From positions 682,001 through 746,000 of the forward strand of contig NZ_AP022584.1 of the NCBI RefSeq assembly GCF_010731675.1: a stretch of DNA of 64,000 bases, written 5' to 3'. This DNA is from Mycobacterium marseillense. Lineage in GTDB: Bacteria > Actinomycetota > Actinomycetes > Mycobacteriales > Mycobacteriaceae. Shown piece by piece: positions 20,923 to 31,289 of this stretch; within the stretch, counting starts at the first letter, position 1, and the number at the start of each line of letters is the position of its first letter. The notes beneath the pieces were generated by a model. The model searched no databases and was not told the origin of the DNA. It saw only the letters and a list, made by a program, of their open reading frames with translations. The translations under genes were made by a program, and so were the position numbers.

Positions 20923-23722
20923 GCCGCCGGCGCCCCATGAGGTGGCGGAGCTCGTCGAGCTCACCCGGTTCGCCGCGGACCTCCCGTTTGCGCTTGACGG
21001 CTTTCAGCACCGGGGATGCGCGGCGCTCGAACGCGGCCACGGCGTGCTGGTCTGCGCGCCGACCGGCGCCGGCAAGACGGTCGTCGGCGAATTCGCGGTG
21101 CACCTGGCGCTGGCGGCGGGCGGCAAGTGCTTCTACACCACGCCCCTCAAAGCGCTGAGCAACCAAAAGCACACCGACCTGACCGCGCGCTACGGCCGCG
21201 ACCGCATCGGCCTGCTCACCGGCGACATGTCCGTCAACGCCGACGCGCCCGTGGTCGTCATGACGACTGAAGTGCTGCGCAACATGCTCTACGCGGATTC
21301 GCCCGCACTGCAAGGGCTTTCCTACGTGGTGATGGACGAAGTGCATTTCTTGGCCGACCGGATGCGGGGCCCGGTGTGGGAAGAGGTGATCCTGCACTTG
21401 CCGGACGAGGTCCGCGTGGTCAGCCTGTCGGCGACGGTGAGCAACGCCGAGGAGTTCGGCGGCTGGATCCAAACCGTGCGCGGCGATACGACCGTCGTGG
21501 TCGATGAGCACCGGCCGGTCCCGCTCTGGCAACACGTGTTGGTGGGCAGGCGGCTTTTCGACCTCTTCGACTACCGGCATGCGGATGCCCTCGAGCAGCC
21601 CGGCACCCCGCGCGAGGCGCGGGTCAACCCGGATCTGTTGCGGCACATCACCCATCGCCGTGAGGCGGATCGGATGTCGGACTGGCAGCCGCGGCGAAGC
21701 GGCGGCCGCGGACGTCCACCGGCGCGGTCGGGCCGGCCCCGCCTCTACCGCACGCCGGCGCGCGCGGACGTGATCGCGACCCTGGATGCCGAGGGGCTGC
21801 TGCCGGCGATCACGTTCGTGTTCTCGCGGGCCGGCTGTGACGCCGCCGTCCAGCAATGCCTGCGTTCGCCCCTGCAGTTGACCACTCAGGAGGAGCGCGC
21901 GCAGATCGCCGAGGTGATCGAGCACCGCTGCGGCGATCTCGCCGACGCCGACCTGGCCGTGCTGGGCTACTACGAGTGGCGGGAGGGGCTGCTGCGCGGG
22001 CTGGCCGCCCATCACGCCGGCATGTTGCCCGCGTTCCGGCACACGGTCGAAGAGCTCTTCACGGCCGGGCTCGTCAGGGCGGTGTTCGCCACCGAGACGT
22101 TGGCGCTCGGGATCAACATGCCCGCCCGCACCGTGGTGCTCGAGCGGCTGGTCAAGTTCAACGGCGAGCAGCACGTCGCGTTGACGCCGGGGGAGTACAC
22201 CCAGTTGACCGGGCGCGCCGGGCGCCGCGGCATCGATGTCGAGGGCCACGCGGTGGTGCTCTGGAATCCCACCGACGAAACCACCGAACCCTCCGCGGTG
22301 GCCGGGCTGGCCTCGACGCGCACCTTCCCGTTGCGCAGTTCGTTCGCTCCGTCGTACAACATGACCATCAACCTCGTCCAGCAGATGGGCCCCGAGCAGG
22401 CCCACCGGTTGCTCGAGCAGTCCTTTGCGCAGTACCAGGCCGACCGTTCCGTCGTCGGGCTGGTGCGCGGCATCGAGCGGGGCGACGTGATGCTGGGCGA
22501 GATCGCTGCCGAGCTGGGCGGGCCCAAGGCGCCGATCCTCGAGTACGCCCGGATGCGCGCGCGCATCTCCGAGATGGAACGCGCGCAGTCGCGGGCCTCG
22601 CGACTGCAACGCCGGCAGGCGGCCACGGACGCGCTGGCCGCGCTGCGCCGGGGCGACATCATCAACATCACCCACGGCCGGCGCGGTGGCCTGGCCGTGG
22701 TGCTGGAATCGGCCCGCGACAGCTCCGACCCGCGACCGTTGGTGCTGACCGAAAACCGTTGGGCGGGAAGGATTTCCTCGGCTGACTATTCGGGTGCATC
22801 AGCGCCCGTGGGTTCGATGCCGCTGCCGAAGCGCGTCGAGCACCGACAGCCTCGCGTCCGCCGTGATCTGGCGTCGGCGCTGCGGTCGGCCGCCGCCGGG
22901 CTGGCCATCCCGGCGAAGCGCCGCGGCCGCGGGGACGTCGACGGCGAATTTCACGACCCGGAGCTGGCATCGCTGCGCGAACAGCTGCGCCGGCACCCGT
23001 CGCACAACACGCCCGGCCTCGAGGAACGGGTCCGGCAGGCCGAGCGCTACCTGCGAATCGAACGCGACAACGCGCAATTGGAGAAGAAGGTTGCGGCAGC
23101 GACCAATTCGCTGGCCCGAACCTTCGATCGCATCGTCGGGCTGCTCACCGAGCGTGGCTTCATCGAAGGCCGCGACGGCGATCCGCGCGTCACCGACGAC
23201 GGGCGGCTGCTGGCGCGCATCTACAGCGAGAGCGATCTGCTGGTCGCCGAATGCCTGCGCACCGGCGCGTGGTCCGGGTTGAAGTCGGCCGAGCTGGCCG
23301 CGGTGGTCTCGTCGGTGCTCTATGAGCGCCGCGGCGGGGACGGGCCGGGCGCGGCGTTTGCCGCGGACGCGCCCACGCAGCCGCTGCGCCAGGCGCTGCA
23401 GCAGACGTCGAGGCTGTCGATGGCGCTGCGCGCCGACGAGCAGACGCACCGGATCGCCCCGAGCCGCGAACCCGACGACGGCTTCGTCAACGTCATCTAC
23501 CGTTGGGCGCGGACCGGTGATCTGGCCGCGGCGCTGGCGGCCGCCGACCCGGCGGGCACTGGCTCGCCGCTTTTGGCGGGCGACTTCGTGCGCTGGTGTC
23601 GGCAGGTGCTTGACCTGCTGGATCAGGTGCGCAACGCTGCCCCGGACGCCGAGGTGCGGGCGACCGCGAAGCGGGCCATCAACGACATTCGGCGCGGCGT
23701 CGTCGCAGTTGACGCCGGGTAG
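20912..23722 (+). CDS. helY: Ski2-like DEAD/DEAH-box helicase HelY
   Basis: 936-aa superfamily 2 RNA helicase of the Ski2/Mtr4 type. Motif I is [15 protein letters not shown], Ia is [13 protein letters not shown], the DEVH box is [13 protein letters not shown], motif III is [12 protein letters not shown], motif V is [15 protein letters not shown], and motif VI is [12 protein letters not shown]. The C-terminal DSHCT-like domain (about 760-936) matches the family. ATG 20912 overlaps the tatC stop. RNA processing or degradation is inferred from the family. Confidence 0.93.
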   Translation: MSPEPPAPHEVAELVELTRFAADLPFALDGFQHRGCAALERGHGVLVCAPTGAGKTVVGEFAVHLALAAGGKCFYTTPLKALSNQKHTDLTARYGRDRIGLLTGDMSVNADAPVVVMTTEVLRNMLYADSPALQGLSYVVMDEVHFLADRMRGPVWEEVILHLPDEVRVVSLSATVSNAEEFGGWIQTVRGDTTVVVDEHRPVPLWQHVLVGRRLFDLFDYRHADALEQPGTPREARVNPDLLRHITHRREADRMSDWQPRRSGGRGRPPARSGRPRLYRTPARADVIATLDAEGLLPAITFVFSRAGCDAAVQQCLRSPLQLTTQEERAQIAEVIEHRCGDLADADLAVLGYYEWREGLLRGLAAHHAGMLPAFRHTVEELFTAGLVRAVFATETLALGINMPARTVVLERLVKFNGEQHVALTPGEYTQLTGRAGRRGIDVEGHAVVLWNPTDETTEPSAVAGLASTRTFPLRSSFAPSYNMTINLVQQMGPEQAHRLLEQSFAQYQADRSVVGLVRGIERGDVMLGEIAAELGGPKAPILEYARMRARISEMERAQSRASRLQRRQAATDALAALRRGDIINITHGRRGGLAVVLESARDSSDPRPLVLTENRWAGRISSADYSGASAPVGSMPLPKRVEHRQPRVRRDLASALRSAAAGLAIPAKRRGRGDVDGEFHDPELASLREQLRRHPSHNTPGLEERVRQAERYLRIERDNAQLEKKVAAATNSLARTFDRIVGLLTERGFIEGRDGDPRVTDDGRLLARIYSESDLLVAECLRTGAWSGLKSAELAAVVSSVLYERRGGDGPGAAFAADAPTQPLRQALQQTSRLSMALRADEQTHRIAPSREPDDGFVNVIYRWARTGDLAAALAAADPAGTGSPLLAGDFVRWCRQVLDLLDQVRNAAPDAEVRATAKRAINDIRRGVVAVDAG

Positions 23723-23787
23723 GCTAGGCCGGAGCTACCGTTAAACGCCGATAGTTGACGCCGAGACACAAGGGGCTGAGGAGAAAG

Positions 23788-24549
23788 ATGAGCGGACCGC
23801 AGGGATCGGACCAGCAGTGGCAACCGCCCGGCCAAGGTCAAGGCAGCGACCACTCGTCGGACCCGACCCAGGTGGCGCCGACCTGGCAGGACCAGTCGAC
23901 TCAGGAGGCCTCGTGGCAGGCACCCGCCTACACGCCGCCCGCCGAATACCCGCAGTACCAGCAGCCGGCTGAACAGGCCTACCCGCAGCAGTACCCCCAG
24001 CAGCCGGGCTACGCCCCGCCCGGGCAGTACGGGCAGCCTGGGCAATACGCCCAGCCGGGCCAGTACGGCCAGCCCGGGCAGTACCCGCCGCCCGGGCAGT
24101 ACGCTCAGCCGGGCCAGTACCCGCCGCCGGGTCAATACGGCCAGTACGGCCAGTACGGCCAGCCGGGCCAGTACCCGCAGCAGTACCCGCCGTACGAGCA
24201 GCCCGGCAAGAAGCGGTCGGTCGGGCTGATCGCCGGCGTGGGCGGCGGGATCGCGTTGCTGCTCGTCGTGGTGATCCTGGTGCTGGGGTTCTGGCAACCG
24301 GGCTTCTTCGTCACCACCAAGCTCGACGTCAGCAAGGCACAGTCCGGGGTCCAGCAGGTCCTCAGCGACGAAACCAACGGCTACGGCGCCAAGAACGTCA
24401 AAGACGTCAAGTGCAACCACGGCCAGAACCCGACCGTGAAGAAGGGCGCCACGTTCGACTGCGATGTCAGCATCGACGGCGCGCCCAAGCACGTGACGGT
24501 GACCTTTCAAGACAACAAGGGCACCTACGAGGTCGGCCGCCCGCAGTAG
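23788..24549 (+). CDS. DUF4333 membrane protein with Gly-Gln-Tyr-Pro repeat tail (Rv2091c homologue)
   Basis: 253-aa single-pass membrane protein. The N-terminal 130 residues are a cytoplasmic low-complexity region rich in Gln, Pro, Tyr and Gly, built of PGQY units. A membrane helix follows ([19 protein letters not shown], about 147-170). The extracytoplasmic DUF4333 domain contains two Cys ([14 protein letters not shown] and FDCDV) that could form a disulfide. ATG 23788 has GAGGAGAAAG upstream. It follows helY by 65 bp, probably in the same operon. Function unknown. Confidence 0.85.
   Translation: MSGPQGSDQQWQPPGQGQGSDHSSDPTQVAPTWQDQSTQEASWQAPAYTPPAEYPQYQQPAEQAYPQQYPQQPGYAPPGQYGQPGQYAQPGQYGQPGQYPPPGQYAQPGQYPPPGQYGQYGQYGQPGQYPQQYPPYEQPGKKRSVGLIAGVGGGIALLLVVVILVLGFWQPGFFVTTKLDVSKAQSGVQQVLSDETNGYGAKNVKDVKCNHGQNPTVKKGATFDCDVSIDGAPKHVTVTFQDNKGTYEVGRPQ
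24018..24182 (+). repeat. In-frame 12-18 bp repeats encoding PGQY units
   Basis: About ten degenerate copies of CCsGGsCAGTAC-type units encode tandem PGQY/GQYGQ motifs in the N-terminal tail of the DUF4333 protein. Such repeats can vary in copy number between strains. The unit length keeps the frame. Confidence 0.7.
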
Positions 24550-24556
24550 CGGTCCG

Positions 24557-25513
24557 TCAGGTCGGCAGCGCGTCGAGCGCCTTTTGCAAGCGGGCGATCG
24601 ACGAGCCGACGCCCAGCTCGGTCGCCAGCGTGGCGGTGCGGTGCGGATCGGCGGCGACCAGCGGTAGTTCGTCGCTGGCGGTCGACAACGTGACGTGGGC
24701 GTCGGTAGCCACCCGCACCACGTGGCCGGCGGCCTCGATGTAGTCCAGGGCGCCCAGCAGTTTCGCCCGCAGGCCCTTGGCCATCTTCGACTTCGGGTCG
24801 TGGGCGGCGGCCAGGATCTGTTCCAGCGAACCGTGCTGGGCCAGCAGCGACGCCGCGGTCTTCTCACCGACGCCCGGGACGCCCGGCAGGCCGTCGGACG
24901 GGTCCCCGCGCAGCAGCGCGAGTTCGGCGTAGGCGGGCCCGGCTCGCTCGACCGGCACGCCGTAGCGTTCGGCCACCTCGGCGGGCCCGAACAGCGTGGC
25001 TTTGCTCAGCCCGCGGCCCAGGTAGAGCACCCGCACCGGGACGGGATCGTCGGACACCACCTGCATCAGGTCGCGGTCACCGCTGACCACCACGACCGGG
25101 TCGTCGCGTTCCCGCGCGGCCAGCGTGCCCAGCACGTCATCGGCCTCGAAGCCCTCCGCGCCCGCCGTCGGAATCCCGAAGGCGTCAAGCAGTTCGGCGA
25201 TCATGTCGATCTGGGGCGTGAGGTCGTCGGGCACCGCCTCGACGTCCGGTTCCCCCTGCGGTTCCTCTTCGGCCACGCGGTGGGCCTTGTAGGACGGCAC
25301 CAGGTCGACCCGGAACTGCGGCCGCCAATCCAGGTCCAGGCAGACCACCAGCCGGCGGGGGCGCTGCTGGGTGATCACGAACGCGACGGAATCGATGAAT
25401 CCGCGAACGGCGTTGACGGGCCGGCCGTCTGGGGCGGTGATCGAGGACGGGACCCCGAAATACGAACGGAACCACATGCTGGCGCCATCGAGCAGCACTA
25501 GTGGTGCGGGCAT
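24557..25513 (-). CDS. 5'-3' exonuclease, FEN/PolA N-terminal-like (Rv2090 homologue)
   Basis: 318-aa stand-alone homologue of the 5'-3' exonuclease domain of DNA polymerase I. The metal-binding acidic residues lie in [46 protein letters not shown] and [12 protein letters not shown]. The helix-hairpin-helix DNA-binding motif is [18 protein letters not shown]. It presumably processes flaps or RNA primers and can back up PolA. It is convergent with the DUF4333 gene. Confidence 0.92.
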   Translation of the reverse strand: MPAPLVLLDGASMWFRSYFGVPSSITAPDGRPVNAVRGFIDSVAFVITQQRPRRLVVCLDLDWRPQFRVDLVPSYKAHRVAEEEPQGEPDVEAVPDDLTPQIDMIAELLDAFGIPTAGAEGFEADDVLGTLAARERDDPVVVVSGDRDLMQVVSDDPVPVRVLYLGRGLSKATLFGPAEVAERYGVPVERAGPAYAELALLRGDPSDGLPGVPGVGEKTAASLLAQHGSLEQILAAAHDPKSKMAKGLRAKLLGALDYIEAAGHVVRVATDAHVTLSTASDELPLVAADPHRTATLATELGVGSSIARLQKALDALPT

Positions 25514-25619
25514 GCGGGCTATCTTGTCATGGCGCCGAACGTCTCACGCCGCCGAACGTCGAGTCGTTGTGGACCCACCGGCGAAATCGGCGCAACAAGT
25601 CGACGTTCGGCCGGCGGGT

Positions 25620-25625
25620 TAGCCT
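25620..25625 (+). promoter_or_regulatory. Putative leaderless -10 of pepE (TAGCCT)
   Basis: TAGCCT ends seven bases before ATG 25633, supporting that start and a leaderless transcript. Confidence 0.4.
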
Positions 25626-25632
25626 GGCTGCC

Positions 25633-26760
25633 ATGGAGTCACACCGCTTCGAGGCAGCCGTGTATGCCCGCCGACTGGCCGCGGCCGCCGCCGCGGCCGC
25701 CGATGCGGGTCTGGCCGGACTGGTCATCACACCCGGGTATGACCTGCGTTACCTGGTGGGGTCGCGCGCCCAGACCTTGGAGCGATTCACCGCGCTGGTG
25801 TTGCCCGCGTCCGGTGATCCGACGGTGGTGGTGCCGCGGCTGGAGCTGGCCTCGCTCAAGGGGTCGGCCATCGCCGAACTCGGCCTGGCGGTGCGCGATT
25901 GGGTCGACGGCGACAGTCCCTACGATCTGGTGGGCGCCGCACTGGGCTGTGCCCCCGCCGCGACCGCCGTGACCGATTCCATGCCCGCACTGCATCTTTT
26001 GCCGCTGGCCGCTGTGCTCGGCGCGCTGCCGGTGCTGGCCACCGACGTGTTGCGCACGCTGCGAATGGTCAAGGAGGAGTGCGAAGTCGACGCGTTGCGC
26101 AAAGCCGGCGCGGCCATCGATCGGGTGCACGCCCGGGTGCCGGAGTTTTTGGTGCCCGGCCGCACCGAGGCCGACGTCGCCGCTGACATCGCGGACGCCA
26201 TTGTGGCCGAAGGGCATTCGGAGGTGGCGTTCATCATCGTCGGATCCGGGCCGCACGGCGCCGACCCGCACCACGGCTACTCGGATCGCGAACTGCAGGA
26301 GGGCGACATCGTCGTCGTCGACATCGGGGGTGCCTATGAACCCGGTTACAACTCCGACTCGACGCGCACCTACAGTATCGGTGCTCCGAATCCCGAAGTG
26401 GCTGAGCAATATTCGGTGCTGCAGCGCGCGCAGCGCGCCGCGTACGAGGCCGTCCGTCCGGGTGTGACGGCCGAGCAGGTCGATGCGGCCGCCCGCGACG
26501 TGCTGGCCGCCGCAGGGCTCGCCGAATACTTCGTGCACCGCACCGGGCACGGCATCGGACTGTCGGTGCACGAAGAGCCCTACATCGTCGCCGGCAACGA
26601 TCTGCCGCTGACCGCGGGCATGGCGTTTTCCATCGAGCCGGGCATCTATTTCCCGGGCCGGTGGGGCGCACGCATCGAGGACATCGTCGTCGTGACCGAG
26701 GACGGCGCCCTGGCTGTCAACAACCGTCCGCACGACCTGATCGTCGTTCCGGTGTCCTGA
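25633..26760 (+). CDS. pepE: Xaa-Pro dipeptidase-like M24 peptidase PepE
   Basis: 375-aa creatinase-fold (pita-bread) metallopeptidase. An N-terminal creatinase-like domain (about 1-135) precedes the M24B catalytic domain. The five metal ligands can be placed in VVDIGGAYEPGYNSDSTRTY (two Asp), RTGHGIGLSVHEEPY (His), FSIEPGIYF (Glu) and RIEDIVVV (Glu). The length equals M. tuberculosis PepE. Probably cleaves X-Pro dipeptides. A longer in-frame start at 25501 would overlap the divergent exonuclease and is rejected. Confidence 0.93.
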   Translation: MESHRFEAAVYARRLAAAAAAAADAGLAGLVITPGYDLRYLVGSRAQTLERFTALVLPASGDPTVVVPRLELASLKGSAIAELGLAVRDWVDGDSPYDLVGAALGCAPAATAVTDSMPALHLLPLAAVLGALPVLATDVLRTLRMVKEECEVDALRKAGAAIDRVHARVPEFLVPGRTEADVAADIADAIVAEGHSEVAFIIVGSGPHGADPHHGYSDRELQEGDIVVVDIGGAYEPGYNSDSTRTYSIGAPNPEVAEQYSVLQRAQRAAYEAVRPGVTAEQVDAAARDVLAAAGLAEYFVHRTGHGIGLSVHEEPYIVAGNDLPLTAGMAFSIEPGIYFPGRWGARIEDIVVVTEDGALAVNNRPHDLIVVPVS

Positions 26761-26878
26761 CGGTGTGGACGTGTGAGTTGTGGCGGCTCGGGAGCGCGGC
26801 TAGCTTGGCGGCAGCGATTTAGAGGGAAAGCCGCTTTTCGAGCGTCGATAGTGCGCGGTAATCGAGCGTGGCCGCGGA

Positions 26879-27289
26879 CTACGCGCCCCGGTCCAACAAA
26901 TCCGACGACCCGAGCACCCGCTCCACCTGAACCTCGATGACCACCCGCCGCGGGTTGGGGCGCGGCGTGCGGTAGCGCTGGGCGTAGCGCAACTCGGCGT
27001 CGCGCACGGCGTCCACGTCACTGTTCACCTTGGACCGGCCCTCCAGCGACAGCCACCGCGCGCCGTCGACCTGGCTCAGCACGGCCAGGCCGCCGCGATC
27101 GGCGTTGACCGCCTTCTGGGAACCGCCGGTGGTGATGACCCGCGCGATGTGCGTCTTGGGATCGAAGGTGAACCCGACCGCCACCACGTGCGGCGAATTG
27201 TCGGCTCGCAGCGTGGTGAGCATGGCCAGATGGCGTTCCGACAGAAACGCGAGGGCCTCGTCGGTGAGCCGGGTAGTGGTATTCGCCAT
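26879..27289 (-). CDS. PPOX-class F420-dependent protein (biliverdin-reductase-like, Rv2074 homologue)
   Basis: 136-aa split-barrel flavin/deazaflavin-binding protein. [20 protein letters not shown] is the FDOR-B signature and [16 protein letters not shown] lines the F420 pocket. The M. tuberculosis homologue reduces biliverdin with F420H2; the close overall match makes the same activity likely here. Start ATG 27289 (GTG 27292 is an alternative). A TAGCGT on the minus strand lies five to eight bases upstream and overlaps the divergent SDR promoter. It is convergent with pepE. Confidence 0.88.
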   Translation of the reverse strand: MANTTTRLTDEALAFLSERHLAMLTTLRADNSPHVVAVGFTFDPKTHIARVITTGGSQKAVNADRGGLAVLSQVDGARWLSLEGRSKVNSDVDAVRDAELRYAQRYRTPRPNPRRVVIEVQVERVLGSSDLLDRGA

Positions 27290-27324
27290 CACCGCTCACG
27301 CTAGCGCAGGTAATAATCGCAGCC

Positions 27325-28074
27325 GTGGACGACACGGGCGCGGGTCCGGTACTAATCCTGGGCGGACGCAGCGAAATCGGGGTCGAGCTGGCACGGCGCC
27401 TCGCTCCCGGGGCGACGGTGGTGCTGGCCGCGCGCAACGCCGATCAGCTCGCCGACCAGGTCAGCGCGCTCAAGGCCGCCGGCGCCGCCGCGGTCGAGAC
27501 CAGGGAATTCGATGCCGACGACCTGGCCTCGCACGCCCCGCTGGTCGCCTCGGTCATCGCCGATCACGGGCCCATCGGCACCGCGGTGCTGGCCTTCGGA
27601 ATCCTGGGCGATCAGGCTCGCGCCGAGACCGACGCCGCGCACGCGGTCGCCGTCGTGCACACCGACTACGTGGCCCAGGTCAGCACGCTCACCCACCTGG
27701 CCGCCGCCATGCGCAACGCCGGCAGAGGCCAGCTGGTGGTGTTCTCCTCGATCGCCGGTGCGCGGGTGCGGCGCGCCAACTACGTCTACGGCTCGGCCAA
27801 GGCCGGCCTGGACGGCTTCGCCAACGGGTTGGCCGACGCGCTGCACGGCACCGGGGTGCGGCTGCTGATCGCCCGCCCCGGATTTGTCATCGGGCGTATG
27901 ACGGAAGGCATGACGCCCGCGCCACTGCCCAGCACGCCCGCGCAGGTGGCGGCCGCGACCGCACGGGCACTGGCCAAAGGCCGGCGCACCGTGTGGATCC
28001 CGTGGGCGCTGGGACCCGCGGCCGCCGTGATGCGGCTGCTGCCCCGATTCGTCTGGCGCAGGATGCCGCGATGA
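27325..28074 (+). CDS. Short-chain dehydrogenase/reductase (Rv2073c homologue)
   Basis: 249-aa SDR. An N-terminal Rossmann motif, LILGGRSEIGVELARRL, is followed by the NNAG-equivalent ILGD and the catalytic SSIAGARVRRANYVYGSAKAG with Tyr-x3-Lys. The C-terminus has a hydrophobic segment (LGPAAAVMRLLPRFVW), as in DprE2-like and related mycobacterial SDRs. GTG 27325 follows AATAAT by seven bases. It immediately precedes cobL but has no evident tie to corrin synthesis. Substrate unknown. Confidence 0.85.
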   Translation: MDDTGAGPVLILGGRSEIGVELARRLAPGATVVLAARNADQLADQVSALKAAGAAAVETREFDADDLASHAPLVASVIADHGPIGTAVLAFGILGDQARAETDAAHAVAVVHTDYVAQVSTLTHLAAAMRNAGRGQLVVFSSIAGARVRRANYVYGSAKAGLDGFANGLADALHGTGVRLLIARPGFVIGRMTEGMTPAPLPSTPAQVAAATARALAKGRRTVWIPWALGPAAAVMRLLPRFVWRRMPR

Positions 28075-28093
28075 TCCGCGAACAGGGGCGCTC

Positions 28094-29266
28094 ATGATCG
28101 TCGTGGTCGGTATCGGCGCCGACGGCATGGCCGGGCTCGCCGAAGCATCGCGATCCGAATTACATAGGGCCGCAGTGATTTACGGATCAGCACGCCAACT
28201 TGACCTGCTCGACGACACGGTGTCCGCGCGTCGGCGGCCGTGGCCCTCACCCATGCTGCCCGCCCTGCAAACCCTGCTCGACGACCACGCGGGCGACATC
28301 CACGTGGTGGCCAGCGGCGACCCGCTCCTGCACGGCATCGGCGGCACCCTGATCCGCCTGTACGGGCCCGAGAAGGTGCGGGTGCTGCCGCACGTGTCCT
28401 CGGTGACGCTGGCGTGCGCGCGGATGGGCTGGAACGTCCACGACACCGAGGTGATCAGCCTGGTCACCGCGCGGCCGCAGACCGCCGTGCGCCGCGGCGG
28501 CCAGGCGATCGTGCTGTCGCAAGGCAAATCCACACCGGCCGAACTCGCCGCCTTGCTCAACGCGCATGGCCGCGGCGATTCGCAGCTCACCGTGCTCGAA
28601 AGGCTCGGCGGCCCAGACGAACACCGCCGCGACGGCACCGCCCGGGACTGGGCCGAGGGCGCCCCGGGACACGTCGACGACCTCAACGTGATCGCCGTGC
28701 GCTACCTGCCCGACGAACGCGTCTCACCCCTGTCCGACGACGCATTCACCCACGACGGCCAGATCACCAAACTGGGCATCCGCGCGGTGACGCTGGCGGC
28801 CCTGGCGCCGCGCCCGGGCGAGCGACTATGGGACGTCGGCGCGGCCTCGGGCAGCATCAGCGTCCAATGGTGCCTGAGCGGACCGGGTTGCGGGGCAGTC
28901 GCGTTCGAGCGCGACGAACGGCGCCGCCACAATCTCCAAAGCAATGCCGAGGCTTTCGGCGTCGGCATCGAGGTCCGCGGCGATGCCCCCGGCACATTCG
29001 ACGGTGCCACGCCGCCGTCGGCGATCTTCATCGGCGGCGGGCTGACTCAGCCCGGCCTGCTCGACGCCTGCCTCGACCACCTGCCCACCGGGGGGCGGCT
29101 GGTCGCCAACGTGGTCACCACCGAGTCGGAAGCCGCTGTCACGCAGGCATATACGCGCCTCGGCGGTGAGCTGCGGCGCTTCCAGCACTATCACGGCAAG
29201 GCGCTGGGCGCCTTCACGGGCTGGCAGCCGCACTACCCGGTCACCCAGTGGGCGATGACCAAATGA
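28094..29266 (+). CDS. cobL: Precorrin-6Y C5,15-methyltransferase (decarboxylating) CobL
   Basis: 390-aa fused enzyme of aerobic cobalamin synthesis that methylates C5 and C15 and decarboxylates the acetate side chain. The N-terminal CbiE-type tetrapyrrole methylase domain begins VVVGIGADGMAGLAEASR and includes VVASGDPLLHGIGG. The C-terminal CbiT-type domain has the SAM motif LWDVGAASGSISVQW. ATG 28094 has AGGGG upstream. The stop overlaps cobM (ATGA at 29263), and cobL-cobM-cobK form one operon. Confidence 0.95.
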   Translation: MIVVVGIGADGMAGLAEASRSELHRAAVIYGSARQLDLLDDTVSARRRPWPSPMLPALQTLLDDHAGDIHVVASGDPLLHGIGGTLIRLYGPEKVRVLPHVSSVTLACARMGWNVHDTEVISLVTARPQTAVRRGGQAIVLSQGKSTPAELAALLNAHGRGDSQLTVLERLGGPDEHRRDGTARDWAEGAPGHVDDLNVIAVRYLPDERVSPLSDDAFTHDGQITKLGIRAVTLAALAPRPGERLWDVGAASGSISVQWCLSGPGCGAVAFERDERRRHNLQSNAEAFGVGIEVRGDAPGTFDGATPPSAIFIGGGLTQPGLLDACLDHLPTGGRLVANVVTTESEAAVTQAYTRLGGELRRFQHYHGKALGAFTGWQPHYPVTQWAMTK

Positions 29267-30018
29267 CCGTGTATTTCATCGGCGCCGGCCCGGGCGCCGC
29301 CGACCTGATCACCGTCCGTGGTCAACGGCTCCTGAAAACCTGCCGCGTGTGCCTGTACGCGGGATCGATCATGCCCGACGACCTGCTCGCGCTCTGCCCG
29401 GAGAGCGCGAAAATCGTTGACACCGGACCGTTGACGCTGGAGCAGATCATCGCCGAGCTTCGCGAGGCGCACGCTGCGGGACACGACGTGGCGCGGCTGC
29501 ACTCCGGTGACCCGTCGCTGTACAGCGCGCTGGCCGAGCAGTGCCGCCAGCTCGACGCGCTGGGCATCGACTACGAAATCGTGCCGGGCGTACCGTCTTT
29601 CGCCGCCGCCGCGGCCGCCCTCAAGCGCGAGCTCACCGTCCCCGGGGTTGCGCAGACGGTGACACTGTCCCGGGTGGCCACCCTGTCAACGGCCATGCCA
29701 CCCGGTGAAGACCTGACGACGCTCGCCCGGTCGGGCGCCACCCTGGTCCTGCATCTGGCGGCCGCCCAGATCGACGCCATCGTTCCCCAACTGCTCGACG
29801 GCGGCTACCGCCCCGAAACACCCGCCGCCGTCGTGGCATTCGCGAGCTGGCCGCAGGAGACGGTGCTGCGCGGCACCCTTGCCGACCTCGCCGCCCAGAT
29901 GCACGAAGCCAACATCACCAAGACCGCGGTCATCATCGTCGGCGACGCGCTGACCGCCGGCGAATTCATCGACAGCTATCTGTATTCGACCGGGCGGGCC
30001 CGGGGGAGCAGGCATTGA
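29263..30018 (+). CDS. cobM: Precorrin-4 C11-methyltransferase CobM
   Basis: 251-aa SAM-dependent tetrapyrrole methylase. Diagnostic are VYFIGAGPGAADLITVRG, YAGSIMPDDLLALCP, HSGDPSLYSALAEQ and PGVPSFAAAAAAL. Methylates C11 of precorrin-4 to give precorrin-5. ATG 29263 overlaps the cobL stop; its TGA overlaps the cobK ATG at 30018. Confidence 0.96.
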   Translation: MTVYFIGAGPGAADLITVRGQRLLKTCRVCLYAGSIMPDDLLALCPESAKIVDTGPLTLEQIIAELREAHAAGHDVARLHSGDPSLYSALAEQCRQLDALGIDYEIVPGVPSFAAAAAALKRELTVPGVAQTVTLSRVATLSTAMPPGEDLTTLARSGATLVLHLAAAQIDAIVPQLLDGGYRPETPAAVVAFASWPQETVLRGTLADLAAQMHEANITKTAVIIVGDALTAGEFIDSYLYSTGRARGSRH

Positions 30019-30746
30019 TGCGCGTCTTGCTGCTCGGCGGCACCGGCGAGGCGCGCGCACTGGCCAAAGCCCTGCATCCACACGTCGACGTCATCAGTTC
30101 CCTGGCGGGCCGGGTACCTGACCCGGCGTTGCCCGTCGGCCCCGTGCGCATCGGCGGCTTCGGTGGCGTGGACGGCCTGCGGTGCTGGCTGCGCGACGAA
30201 AACATCGACGCCGTCGTCGACGCCACCCATCCGTTCGCGGCCACCATGACGGCGCACGCCGCCACCGCCTGCGGCGCATTGCGGGTGCCTCATCTGATCC
30301 TGGCGCGCCCCGCCTGGGATCCCGGCGAGGCGCTTGTCGTCGCGTCGGACACACATGCGGCGCAAACGGTTGCTCGGCAAGGCTATTCGCGCATCTTCCT
30401 CACCACGGGTCGTTCCGGCGTCCACGCCTTCGCCGGAAGCGACGCGTGGTTTTTGATCCGGGCGGTCACCGAACCGGACAGCACCTCGCTGCCGCGTCAT
30501 CACCGGCTGGTGCTCTCGCGTGGCCCGTACCGCTACGACGACGAAGTCGCGCTGTTGCGCGAGCACCGCATCAACGCGCTGGTCACCAAGAACAGCGGCG
30601 GGCAGATGACGCGGGCGAAGCTTGATGCCGCCGCGGCGCTCGATGTACCCGTGGTGATGGTGGCGCGCCCGCCGCTGCCGGAGGGCGTGTCCGCCGTCGG
30701 CACCGTGGCCGAGGCCGCCGAATGGGTTGGCGCGCTAGCCGGTTAG
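30018..30746 (+). CDS. cobK: Precorrin-6A reductase CobK
   Basis: 242-aa NADPH-dependent enzyme reducing precorrin-6A to dihydro-precorrin-6A. The N-terminal motif is [39 protein letters not shown] and [18 protein letters not shown] are conserved CobK/CbiJ segments. ATG 30018 is used because a TTG three bases earlier is weaker and would add only one residue. The 3' end overlaps convergent sigC by 12 bp. Confidence 0.94.
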   Translation: MRVLLLGGTGEARALAKALHPHVDVISSLAGRVPDPALPVGPVRIGGFGGVDGLRCWLRDENIDAVVDATHPFAATMTAHAATACGALRVPHLILARPAWDPGEALVVASDTHAAQTVARQGYSRIFLTTGRSGVHAFAGSDAWFLIRAVTEPDSTSLPRHHRLVLSRGPYRYDDEVALLREHRINALVTKNSGGQMTRAKLDAAAALDVPVVMVARPPLPEGVSAVGTVAEAAEWVGALAG

Positions 30747-31289
30747 GTCGCTGCGCTCGCCGTCGGCGAGCAGCGCATCGCGGGCGCGCGCGACGCGGGA
30801 CCGGATGGTGCCCACCGGGCAACCGCACACCGCGGCGGCGTCGGCGTAGGGCAGACCCAGCAACTGGGTAAGCAAAAGCGCTTCGCGCTGTTCGGGATTG
30901 AGGCCGGCGATCATCGTCGTCACCTCGACGAGGTCTTCGAATCCGCGGGCGTGGCGGTCGCCGCGCACCACGTGTTCGGGATCGGCGCCCAGCGCGGCGC
31001 GCGGCCGAGACTGCAGCTGGCGGATGTGATCGGCCACGACCCGGCGCGCGATGGACAGCAGCCACGTCCGGGCGCTCGAGCGCCCTGAAAACCGCTCGAT
31101 GGCGCCGATGGCGCGCAGGAACGTCTCTTGGGTCAGATCGTCGGCGTTGCCGGCGTCGGAAAGGTAGGCGACGAACCGCCATACGTCTTGTTGGGTGGCT
31201 TTGATGAACGCCTCGAGCGCTCGCGCGTTTCCGCGCGCGGCTGACAACGCAAGCTCGGTTACCGCCTCGTCGTCGCTCGGCGCGATCAT
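30735..31289 (-). CDS. sigC: ECF RNA polymerase sigma factor SigC
   Basis: 184-aa extracytoplasmic-function sigma factor. Region 2 spans about 25-92 ([55 protein letters not shown]). Region 4 is [20 protein letters not shown] followed by [15 protein letters not shown]. In M. tuberculosis SigC has been linked to copper acquisition genes. ATG 31289 follows AAGGTGG, so independent initiation is plausible. However, the frame is open upstream without a stop into a zinc-finger membrane protein, so a fused product of about 453 residues is also possible. Confidence 0.93.
   Translation of the reverse strand: MIAPSDDEAVTELALSAARGNARALEAFIKATQQDVWRFVAYLSDAGNADDLTQETFLRAIGAIERFSGRSSARTWLLSIARRVVADHIRQLQSRPRAALGADPEHVVRGDRHARGFEDLVEVTTMIAGLNPEQREALLLTQLLGLPYADAAAVCGCPVGTIRSRVARARDALLADGERSDLTG

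Noticed and set aside
24018..24182. Short tandem repeats that could resemble a CRISPR array
   Set aside because: They are degenerate, in frame, and encode PGQY units of a membrane protein; there are no unique spacers or cas genes.
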